Source: Symsagittifera roscoffensis
Lineage: Eukaryota > Xenacoelomorpha > Acoela > Convolutidae
Reading direction: 5' to 3'
DNA: 64,000 nt
NCBI RefSeq assembly: GCF_963678635.1
Contig: NC_087066.1
Location: 57,368,312 to 57,432,311, forward strand
The notes beneath the pieces were generated by a model. The model saw only the letters and a program-made list of their open reading frames with translations, was not told the origin of the DNA and searched no databases. Position 1 is the stretch's first letter; every line of letters begins with the position of its first letter. The position numbers and the translations under genes are program-made. Of this stretch, positions 1-10,290 are shown one piece after another.

Positions 1-1406
1 TTTCCTGAGTTCTTTCACAATTTTCTAACTACTTCTTGGCTATGTTTTTTTTGTTGGCTGTAAATTTATTAACTCGATTTCAATCATTTCTAGTTTTTTT
101 TTGTTTTGTTTTTGCCTTTTTGCTTAATTTAGTTTACAGGCTTTCAACCTAATTTTTATTGGAATAGTTTACTCAATTTGAGTCATTTTATCCATGAAGG
201 AAGTTGGTTCCGAGCGTGTGTGTTTTAGGGGGGGGGGGCGCAAGCGTTCAAAAAGTTTTCTGAAATTCATTTTGTTTTACCGAATTTTTCCGACTCAACG
301 GGTGTCTGCTTAACTATAATTGGGTTTGTTACTGCTTGGTAAGTTTTGCCCGATGCTAATATAACATTTATATTTTTGTAGGTTTTGCTCAAAATGAGTT
401 TTATTGAACACCTTGTGAGTGATACTTTTGAAAATTTTTCTAGACACAGTTTTTTGCTGCTTTTTTGATTTTTTTTCTACTCTCATTGTTTGCTGTCAAT
501 TATTTCGCCATACTATTTTTGTGCTGTATTGCAAATTGCAATTTGTGTAAAGTTCCGTTTCGCCTTTCTGTAAAAATGAAGGTTTTTTTTTACTAATTCA
601 TAAAAAAATTTCATTATTACACGTTTTTGAATTGCAATACATTTTCAATGTTTAATTTTTGGTTTCATCCCAATTTCTAAAAGTTTGCTTTTTATCTCAA
701 TGCCTTATTTTGAAAAATAGTTGGTTTATCTTCTTTTGTTTTCGCCATTGATTTTTTTATTTATATGAAATTGAGTGCAAAACTTTGCAATTTATTGTCT
801 AAAGAAACGAAATATTTGTGCGTGAGCGGAGATTAAGTCCGCCTTAGAAATTATTCCAAATTGGTCGAAAGAAGCTTATTTGTCATAACTGATTTGTTAT
901 TAGTAGCGAAATATACATTTTGTACATTATATGGCGTATGGGGGGAAAATTTTCACACAAAAATCTAAAAGTTAAAAAAACATTTTTTTTTTTCAATTTT
1001 TTTTTCATGTTAATACTGCTCCATTGACTTTAAAAGGCACACGGAATATTTGAAGCTTCCACTGATACGAGCAGTCTTACTGTTCCGACTTTCGTTACGA
1101 AACTAACGGAATATTTGTGCTCGGGAGTGTTTTTTTTCTTCAGACAAATTTCGCCTTCTTAACTAGCCATTTTTGACGGAACTTTTTCATATCATTCAAA
1201 ATGTATTGTAGCGTGGGGGGGGGGTGTGATTTTCACAAAAAAAAACTCAAATTTTAGAAAAAAAAATCATTTTATTTTATTACATTTAATTTTTTATGTT
1301 ATTATTGCTGCATAAACCTTAAAAGGCAGTCGAGTCGGAACATTCAGGGCTTCGCCTGGAATGTTTACACGGCGTCTGGGGGGGGGGGGGGGGTGGGTTC
1401 TTTCAC
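1..1406. repeat. Direct duplication, copy 1 (cut by window edge)
   Basis: This stretch is repeated almost base for base at 3467-4870, offset about 3465. Differences are scattered substitutions and homopolymer length changes. The match ends just after a long G run and the shared bases ttctttcac (1398-1406 and 4862-4870). The left limit is unknown because the window starts inside the repeat. No supported gene lies inside. It contains long G tracts (about 227-238, 1216-1225, 1379-1393) and members of the dispersed family also seen at 7076-7345. Confidence 0.9.
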
Positions 1407-1769
1407 TTTGTAATGAAAAATGCGGAAAATTTGCAAGCCGAGTGTGCGGCCTACTCCAGTTTGAAACCTAAACACAAATTGCAAAAAGATTCCGTTTATA
1501 TCCCCCTAACGTTTTTACCTTTGCTCCCTTACAAATTCCCCCATCCCAACGTTCGCACCTTTGCCTCCCTCCACCCCCCCCCCCCCCACTGAACAACCCG
1601 CCCCCTCCTGACCACCTGAGATATTCCCCCTTATGAACCGCCCTCTCTCACCTCATCTACACACACATACATGGGGGGTTGGTTCAGGTGGGGAAATCCA
1701 GCAGTCTTGTTTGGCTTAATATATATAGTTTTTCATTTTAGCGGATTATTTTTTGTTGTAATATGACAT

Positions 1770-2330
1770 TGATTTTAAGACGGAATTTTTGGTTTTCAAA
1801 CGTTTTAATTACAGTTTGCTCAAGAGTTTGATGGTTTAGGGTATCAAAGGCAACTGATAAGTCCAGTGCGTTTATGATGCTTGTTTTTCATCGGTCTGTC
1901 TAGATTTGTCATCCTTTCCGAGGAAGTATTTAAAAAAGGCGGTCTGGGTCGAATAAGTTCCTCTGTAAGGTGATTCGCGAGTATCTATCAAACTGTTAGT
2001 AGTAAGGTACTCTTTTGCTTGATCGCAAAGATTTTTCTCCCAAACCTTACTAAAAATTGGGAGATTAGAATGTGGTCGAAATGGCAACAGTTTTTCTTGA
2101 GTTTTAATTTGGTTTCATGAGGTGAAGCTTTCAAACGTTTTTTTTAAAAACAAAATGGGAAAACGGAAGAATTAATCGATTGGTTGATAAAATTTAAAAA
2201 GGAGAGGGCTCCATGCCGGCTTAAGTCAATCGAGTTGAAGTACTAGTAAGGGTTGAATGAAATTAAGCGGTGATCAGAAAACACAGTCTGTTTTAAAAGT
2301 AAATTGGACAATTCAATTAAGTCGAAATTA
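1770..2330 (-). mobile_element. Decayed non-LTR retrotransposon (LINE ORF2, endonuclease to reverse transcriptase)
   Basis: Read on the minus strand, 2249-2320 gives an endonuclease-like tail with a SDHR motif. 1872-2100 gives a reverse-transcriptase start of the type FRPHSNLPIFSKVWEK followed by YSTQTAFFK. After a frame change, 1800-1880 gives ALDLSVAFDTLNH, the LINE form of the first catalytic-aspartate motif. This order and these motifs match CR1, L2 or Jockey-type ORF2 proteins. The piece is short, frameshifted and internally deleted, so it is inactive. The clade is inferred and not settled. Confidence 0.75.
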
Positions 2331-2569
2331 TTAAACTTCGAACAAGTTGAATTACCGAATTGAACTTTGACACAACCTAAGAGTAGAATATCCCCTATTT
2401 CATGAAGTCATAAGAATTTATCACGAATCCACTTGGTGGTCAACACACATAAAATTCAGTTGTTTCGTCTGATATTGAATTTCCTTTTCCGATTATTTTT
2501 TCAATTTCTCAAACGTTTCTCGAGTTGTTTACAGACGAATATTGGCAGGAATGAGTTTAGGATGATTAT

Positions 2570-2700
2570 ATGCAGGGTTTTTAAAGTGTTTTGGAAGATC
2601 TCCAAAATAATTTTGGTCGACCTAGAAAAAGTCGACAAACTTGTTTCGAAACTATTCCTTCACCCATCCCTCGAGAAATTCCTTGACCTACCCTTGCATA
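2570..2700. mobile_element. Probable hAT-type MITE fragment
   Basis: The segment with gtgttttggaagatctcc and then ttttggtcgacc resembles the interior of the complete MITEs at 17204-17551 and 60086-60473. No ends or target duplication could be recognised. Confidence 0.35.
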
Positions 2701-3466
2701 TAAATTTGAAACGTTTTTCCACAGAGCTGATTTTGACATAAGTTTCTACAAAATTGTATTCGAATGTTTATTTTTTTGAAAGCTTTTTGTGACATTTATG
2801 CTAAACTTATTGTCAGTTTTAGCTATGAGCCCGCATAGTTCACAGGAACAACAAAAAAAGTTTGAAGATTTTCTTGTATCATAGATTTTACTAAGACCTA
2901 TTACTTTTCTGATCGTTAACAAATCGAAACATATGTTTTTTTCAGGATTACAACTTGTATTACAAGATCATTTAATCAAATTTGGAAGTTTATCTATAAA
3001 AGGTTTTGTTATTTGTAAAAAAAGGAACTAAGTGTTTTCCAATTGGTTAGGACTTGATAGTTTTTTTGATCACGAAAAAATCTATAAATTTGTTCTCTTT
3101 CAAGTTTAATTTTTTCGCAATTTTTCGTTTATTTTCTTTCAATTTAGTTCGTTTTAAGATTTTTATTTCTTAATTCAGATAAGTGTTTTATTCGTATGAG
3201 TCTAAAAAGAAGGCCAGCTTTATTATTGAACAGCAAATGAGTGAAAGTCGCAAAAACCTAACTGATTCCTAGTTTCCAAAATGTTTTTTTTTCTAACTTC
3301 TTAGCGGAATAAAAAAAAGCTTTGATTCAGTTTGGTTTAAATGCGATAAGTTTGAGAGTAAAGTCCAATTATAGACAACTATTGAATTTAAGAGTTTTAA
3401 CGTGATATTTTTTTCTGTAAAAATTCGTATGCTAAAAAAATCCAAAGTTTTATATTTTTTTTAGGT

Positions 3467-4870
3467 TTTCCTGAGTTCTTTCACAATTTTCTAACTACTT
3501 CTTGGCTATGTTTTTTTTGTTGGCTGTAAATTTATTAACTCGATTTCAATCATTTCTAGTTTTTTTTGTTTTGTTTTTGCCTTTTTGCTTAATTTAGTTT
3601 ATAGGCTTTCAACCTAATTTTTATTGGAATAGTTTACTCAATTTAAGTCATTTTATCCATGAAGGAAGTTGGTTCCGAGCGTGTGTGTTTTAGGGGGGGG
3701 GGGGCGCAAGCGTTCAAAAAGTTTTCTGAAATTCATTTTGTTTTACCGAATTTTTCCGACTCAACGGGTGTCTGCTTAACTATAATTGGGTTTATTACTG
3801 CTTGGTAAGTTTTGCCCGATGCTAATATAACATTTATATTTTTGTAGGTTTTGCTCAAAATGAGTTTTATTGAACACCTTGTGAGTGATACTTTTGAAAA
3901 TTTTTCTAGACACAGTTTTTTGCTGCTTTTTTGATTTTTTTTCTACTCTCATTGTTTGCTGTCAATTATTTCGCCATACTATTTTTGTGCTGTATTGCAA
4001 ATTGCAATTTGTGTAAAGTTCCGTTTCGCCTTTCTGTAAAAATGAAGGTTTTTTTACTAATTCATAAAAAAATTTCTTTATTACACGTTTTTGAATTGCA
4101 ATACATTTTCAATGTTTAATTTTTGGTTTCATCCCAATTTCTAAAAGTTTGCTTTTTATCTCAATGCCTTATTTTGAAAAATAGTTGGTTTATCTTCTTT
4201 TGTTTTCGCCATTGATTTTTTTATTTATATGAAATTGAGTGCAAAACTTTGCAATTTATTGTCTAAAGAAACGAAATATTTGTGCGTGAGCGGAGATTAA
4301 GTCCGCCTTAGAAACTATTCCAAATTGGTCGAAAGAAGCTTATTTGTCATAACTGATTTGTTTTTAGTAGCGAAATATACGTTTTGTACATTATATGGCG
4401 TATGGGGGGAAAATTTTCACACAAAAATCTTAAAGTTAAAAAAACATTTTTTTTTTCAATTTTTTTTTTCATGTTAATACTGCTCCATTGACTTTAAAAG
4501 GCACACGGAATATTTGAAGCTTCCCCTGATACGAGCAGTCTTACTGTTCCGACTTTCGTTACGAAACTAACGGAATATTTGTGCTCGGGAGTGTTTTTTT
4601 TTCTTCAGACAAATTTCGCCTTCTTAACTAGCCATTTTTGACGGAACTTTTTCATATCATTCAAAATGTATTGTAGCGTGGGGGGGGGTGTGCTTTTCAC
4701 AAAAAAAAACTCAAATTTTAGAAAAAAAAAATCATTTTATTTTATTACATTTAATTTTTTATGTTATTATTGCTGCATAAACCTTAAAAGGCAGTCGAGT
4801 CGGAACATTCAGGGCTTCGCCTGGAATGTTTACACGGCGTCTGGGGGGGGGGGGGGGGGGGTTCTTTCAC
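3467..4870. repeat. Direct duplication, copy 2
   Basis: Second copy of the sequence at 1-1406, in the same orientation. It starts at 'tttcctgagt' just after a T-rich run and ends after a long G tract and ttctttcac. Most differences from copy 1 are single substitutions or homopolymer length changes, so the duplication is young or gene-converted, or it is an assembly duplication. No gene is supported inside. Confidence 0.9.
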
Positions 4871-5091
4871 AAGATATCTCAAATTTTAGAGAAAAAAAAA
4901 TCATTTTATTTTAATAAATTTAATTTTTTTAATGTTATTACTGCTCCGTAAACCTAAAAAAGCAGTCAGAACATTCAGGGCTTCCCCTGATACGAGCAGT
5001 ATTGTTTACATTTCTATTTACCTCGTTTCGTAATTAGTATGAAGCTCCGCGTCACTTTTGTGATCATTACAAACTAAGATAAGAGAGAGAG

Positions 5092-5129
<38 letters not shown>

Positions 5130-6475
5130 CAAACAGGCACCGCATTTTTAAATTTTTAAGCACAATTTGTCCTGTACAGCTTAAGTTGAGCTGTTCTCAA
5201 ATGCCGGCAACAATTTCGGCAACCAAACTTTCGATTTCAGTTATAGTTTTGAAAGTTGGGATGACTGTCGCCTACTATCGCTTAAAAACAACAAGATTAG
5301 CGTCACAGAAAGATACTAAGCCCTAACAGCTAAAAAAATATATATGATATATTTAAATCAATTTTCACCTATAAATATTTTTAGGTATTGGTCAAAGAAG
5401 TGGTATTTGATTGCACCGTTATTTGACTTCAGATGACGTTAATTCGGTTGATGCTGCATGTTTGCGCTTTTAAGGCGACAGCAAATGTGGATTGTTATAA
5501 TAATGGCTTTTACAAATGGCCTCTTAACAATATTAAGCGTTCTTTCGACAGCCTCAAGGCTTCTCTAAGTGATGTTTACTTCGAGTTTATAGTGTTTGCT
5601 TTAAGTTTATTAACAATCGATCGTGGTTATCAAGGAAATTAAACCCCAATGAACATTTGCAACAAACATCGATGGTAACACAATCTCATTTGCGAGTGAT
5701 AATGAGTTCCTCCGCTGCTCGAATGACAAAAATGAAAACCAGTTTTTTTCTAAATGGCTATGAAATAATTAAGTCTGCTGAGCTTCTTTATTTACAGATG
5801 CATTCAAATATGCTTTTTCTACATTTTTTAGTGTTCAAATGATTAGTTTTTTTTAATCACAGTTTCTTTCAGAAATATTTAAGATTTAGAAATATTTAGA
5901 TATGAAAAAAAAGTTATACAATTTTTCAGCGGCTGTAATTTTTGTTAGCGCTTGAAAGTTGAGGAGGCTGAATGAATTTTACGACATGTCATTTTAACCT
6001 CGAATTATTTTTGCCTTTAGCTTGTTGTCTTCTGTGTGTTTTTCTCTCCTCCTACCAGTAAAATATTAAAGCCCTCCTACTTATTTTTTAAAACCCCAAT
6101 TTGTGCGTTTAGAACTAAATTGACACATTATTTTTGCCGGTTAACTGCCTAATAATTTAACAAACTTATACTAGAAAATTGCATAGAAACTAGTTTTTTA
6201 AGGAAGCAGCGTTAGCTGCTGTATAAACCACTTACGGTTGGTTATACATCCACCCCTAAATGATGAAAAATGAAAATGAATTTGCGAATTGTCTTTTGTT
6301 GCGAATTGTTTTTTTGTTGCGAGTTTCCGCTGTACCGCCGTTTAAAAGTTTAAGTAACAACTTTAGCAAGTTTTTGAGTTGGATCAACCCACCTTTTTTC
6401 AGCAAACTCGATTCAAGTTCTTATACATTTTCTGTTCCATCATTAAAGGGAGAGGAGAGGGCAAGGTACAAATGA
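4871..6475. other. Unassigned AT-rich region
   Basis: No recognisable gene. Around 4950-5010 is a further diverged member of the dispersed family with the attcagggcttc core. About 5700-5830 resembles 10345-10445, so that part is dispersed repeat as well. Short open frames at 5433-5842 have no recognisable family. Confidence 0.5.
5083..5129. repeat. GA microsatellite
   Basis: Runs of AG dinucleotides interrupted by extra G bases. Confidence 0.85.
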
Positions 6476-6829
6476 AAAGACAGCGCTTTTTCCGTTTTTA
6501 TAACATCATGGGTGTATCCATGTCCTGAGCACAAAACTTACAGTATTTAACAAGCCGTCATTAGTCTAAAATAAGATAATGAGAAACTTGTCAAATTTAC
6601 CAATTTGAATTATGTTGTGCGCTCTTCACTTGGTAAATATGTGATGCCTTATTCGTTAAGAAAACAACACTACATTTTCCGACTACCCTTTAATCGGTTA
6701 CAAATATTTGTTAAATTGTTTTAAGAAACGCTGAAAACACCTAGAGGTTAGACAATGTCAAACTCTAAGTGTGAAATTCTGAATCTCAGCAAATTACACA
6801 ACTATTTAGCTTGCCTCATTGTTCCGACT

Positions 6830-7345
6830 ATCGATACGAAAGTAACGGAATATTTGTGCTCGGGGTGGGTTTTTTTCTTCTTCAGACAAATTTCGACTTT
6901 TTAACTAGCCATTTTTGACAAAAATTTTTTATATCATTCGAAAAGTATTGTTGTCCTGAGCTCAAATTTGAAAAGATATTTCACCTGTGATCATTTTTCG
7001 TAAAGTTATGGGGGTTTAAAGATTGCCATTTTGGCCAATTTGGGACAATTAACGCGCGATATATTTCGCGCTTTTAATGCGTGAGCGGAGAGTTAATCCG
7101 TCTTAGAAATCGTTCCAAATTGGTTAAAAGAAGCTTATTAGCCATAATTGGTTTGTTACAAGGAGCAAAATTTATCCTTTTGTACTTTGTATGGCGTGTG
7201 GAGGGATGATTTTCATAAAAAATTTCAAATTATATTTTTTCATTATATTTTTTCTTACATTTAATTTTTAATGTTATTACTGCTCCATAAACCTTACAAG
7301 GCAGTCGGAACATTCAGGGCTTCGCCCTGATACGAGCAGTCTTGT
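6830..7345 (+). repeat. Dispersed repeat family member
   Basis: This shares long stretches with 820-1380 and 4287-4830, including cggaatatttgtgctcgg, gcgtgagcggag and the ggaacattcaggg core. It sits inside the first unit of the 1 kb array. A copy in the opposite orientation is at 30900-31165. The core at about 7312 forms a hairpin, CAGGGC-TTC-GCCCTG. Confidence 0.75.
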
Positions 7346-7497
7346 TTCAATTTATAACTGTTTTGTAGGGCAATAATTGGCCAGGCATTACTGCTCCATA
7401 AACCTTACAAGGCAGTCGGAACATTCAGGGCTTCGCCCTGATACGAGCAGTCTTGTTTCAATTTATAACTGTTTTGTAGGGCAATAATTGGCCAGGC
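7276..7497. repeat. Perfect 111-bp tandem duplication
   Basis: Unit 1 is 7276-7386 and unit 2 is 7387-7497. They look identical, and each carries the CAGGGC-TTC-GCCCTG hairpin. Perfect identity implies a recent event or an assembly artefact. Confidence 0.9.
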
Positions 7498-9234
7498 ATA
7501 AGTAACTTGCGTAACAATTTCAGCGTGAAAGTATTGAACGACTTGTTTAGATAGGATGTTTCAAACTGAATGAAAGTCAAAATGGATAACTCGAGAGAAA
7601 AACATCATTCTAAATTTAATGGATGCGGGTCTAAATTGAACCAAATTTTACATCAGACAAAATTTATACGATAAAGAGCTAAATTGTTATCAATTTTGTT
7701 TCCCAATTTAGACGAAACGGAGTTGAAATCGATTTTTTAGGCTTGACCAAGACACAGGAAGTGTACCTAAGGTTTCAAACTGAATTTCATAAAGAATTAT
7801 GTTGATATATACTCAGAGATGTTAAATATGTCGCCTATTTATGCAGAAGTTTTCGATTAAATAATTAGAAAAAACTGGTCACTAAATTTCAATTTTGCAG
7901 CGTAAAAAAATTTCATGTAGAAAAGGATTAAAATCAAAAACATTTTTCTATATATAAAAAAGGGTCAATATTACAAGGAAGTCAAAATTTAAATCTAGAA
8001 AATGCCAAAAAAAAAGAATTTTCTTCTAATTTGGCAACTTTGTTTTACAAAAAACGGTTTTTTCAATATCAGACCAAATGCGTTTTTTTTTTGTCTTATT
8101 GTGCAGTTTTTTAGGTGATTCAACGCTCTGGAGATTTTTGTTTTTTTTCCGTTTTTCCTAACATCATGAATGTATCCATGTACTGAGCTCAAAACTTACA
8201 GTATTTAACGAGGTGTCATCTAAATTATGGTTTTGAGAAATTGGTCAGATTCACCAATTTGGACTATTTTGAGCGCTTTTCACTTGGTATACATATGTAC
8301 ATATGATGCCTTATTCGTTGAGAGAATAAAAAACTGAGGTTAATGACTACCCTCTAATCGCTTACAAAAATTTGTTGGTAAAAACATTATGAAAATATGA
8401 GAAGTAAAAATTTATACTACCAATTAGCTTGCCTCCTTTCAGTATGGAACCGTTTTTTACGGCAATAAATGGCTAGGCATAGGTATCTTAGAAACAATTT
8501 CAGCGTCAAAGTTTTGAGCGAGCTATTCAGTTAGACTCGTTTCAAACAGACTGAAAGTCAACTTGAATATCTGAGAGAAAAATCATTCTAAATTGAATTG
8601 ATATAAGTTCAAATTGATCCAAATTTTACATTGGCCAAAAATTATACGATTTAGAGACAACTTTTTATTAATTTTGTTTCCCAATTTAGACAAAATGGAG
8701 TTGAAAACAATTTCATGAGCTTGACTAAAACACAGGCAAAGTACCTAAGGTTTCGAATTGAATTTCCAAGAGAGATATGTTAAGATATACTGAGAGATGT
8801 GTAAAATGTTGCCCATTTATGCAGAATTTTTGATTAGTTATTTAAAAAACTGGTCGGTAAAATTCACAGCAAAAAATTTCATGCAGAAAATGATTTTAAA
8901 AAAAACTAAAAATTTTCATTAGAAAATTGAATCGATATTTCAAAAAAATCAGACTGCGAATTTAAAAAATGCCATAATAAAACGTTTTCTTCTCCTAAAC
9001 TAGTTATTTTTTCAGAGAACGGTTTTTTTGTAAACATCAGACCAAATGCAATTCTTATTGTCGTTTAAAACTAAAAATTGTTAATTTGCAAATTTATGAG
9101 TTTTAAATTTTTAAGGAACATTTTTTCCCATTCCGTAAAAAAGAAGTACATATTTTCATTTCCATAACTTAGGCTCGGTCAGGAAGGGGGCAAACTATAT
9201 ACGAGAAGACCACTCTTTTTCCGTTTCTTATAAC

Positions 9235-9377
9235 AGACTAATGATTGCTCATTAAACACTATTAGTTTTGAGGTCAGGACATGGAAAGCCCCCTCTTTTT
9301 CCGTTTTTTGTAACAGCATGGGGGTATCCATGTCCTGACCTCAAAACTAACAGTGTTTAATGAGCAATCATTAGTCT
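9235..9377. repeat. Inverted repeat, 51-bp arms
   Basis: The left arm 9235-9285 is the reverse complement of 9327-9377 with one mismatch. The spacer is 41 bp. It lies at the junction between two units of the 1 kb array, so an inverted partial unit was joined there. Confidence 0.9.
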
Positions 9378-10290
9378 AAATTTTTTTAATGAGAAATTTG
9401 TCAAATTAACCAGTTTGCACTATTTTGTGCGCTCTTCACTTGGTTTACATATGAAGAATTTTTTGTTCAGATATGAAGACTGAATTTTACGACTACCCTG
9501 TAATCGGTTACGAATAATTGTTCTTACAAAAAACATTGATAATTTAGAGCTAAATTGTTATCAATTTTGTTTTCCAGAGAAAACAGAGTTAAAACGAGTT
9601 TTTGGGCTTGGCCAAAACACAGACAATGTACCTAAGCTTTCGCATTGAATTTCAAAATTAAATTTTTTAAGATTTACTAAGAGAAATTATATATGTTGCC
9701 TATTTATTTAAAAAATCTTGGTAAAACATTTAAAACTAAGTAGTCACCAAAGTTTAATCTTGCAGCTTAAAAAGTTTTCCTTGACAAAAAATGAAAATAG
9801 AAATTTTTTTACAAAATTGAATCGATATTACGAAGAGTTCGAAACTTGAATATAGAAAATTCCATATCAAAGCATTTTCTGCTAATTTATTTTTTTCAAA
9901 CAACGATTTCATTTTTGGAATATCAGAACAAATACGGTTTTTATTGTCGTTTGAAAAAATAAATTGTTATTTTGAATTTTTTTGAGTTGTTTCAACGCTC
10001 TGGAGATTAACCCTGCATTTTTTAGTAAGATTTTTCCCATTTCATAAAAGAGGACTACGCTTTTTCATTTCGATCATTTAGTGTCGGGGCGGTGGTTGGG
10101 TACGAATGAAGATACCTTTTTTCCGTTTTGCATAACATCATCTGTAAAACATCTCTTGAGATCAAATTTTTTTAACGTGCTGTCATTAGTGTAAATTATG
10201 AAAAAGAAAACTTTGTCAAAACTGTCATCTTGGACTATGTTGTTCTTTCTTCATTTAGTATAAATATAATGCCCTGCGAGTTAAAGGAAA

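Larger units (their letters stand above)
1407..3466. other. Spacer between duplication copies
   Basis: AT-rich spacer between the two 1.4 kb copies. It holds a C-rich tract near 1560-1600, a decayed LINE (separate entry) and a probable MITE fragment near 2570-2700. No intact gene is visible. Confidence 0.6.
6476..10290. repeat. Tandem array of about 1 kb units
   Basis: Successive copies of the same block begin near 6476, 8146, 9291 and 10118. Each opens with a T-rich run, ccgttt and a line close to gtatccatgtcctgagc, then gcgctcttcacttggta and cgactaccctttaatcgg. The first three continue with further shared blocks such as cacaggaagtgtacctaagg and gattcaacgctctggaga. The first unit is lengthened by an insertion (6830-7500), the third is shorter and the fourth is partial. 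No conserved open reading frame runs through the units, so a non-coding satellite or a decayed element is most likely. Confidence 0.75.

Noticed and set aside
5433-5842. Two consecutive plus-strand open frames as a small gene
   Set aside because: Part of the stretch recurs in degenerate form at 10345-10445, which marks it as dispersed non-coding repeat.
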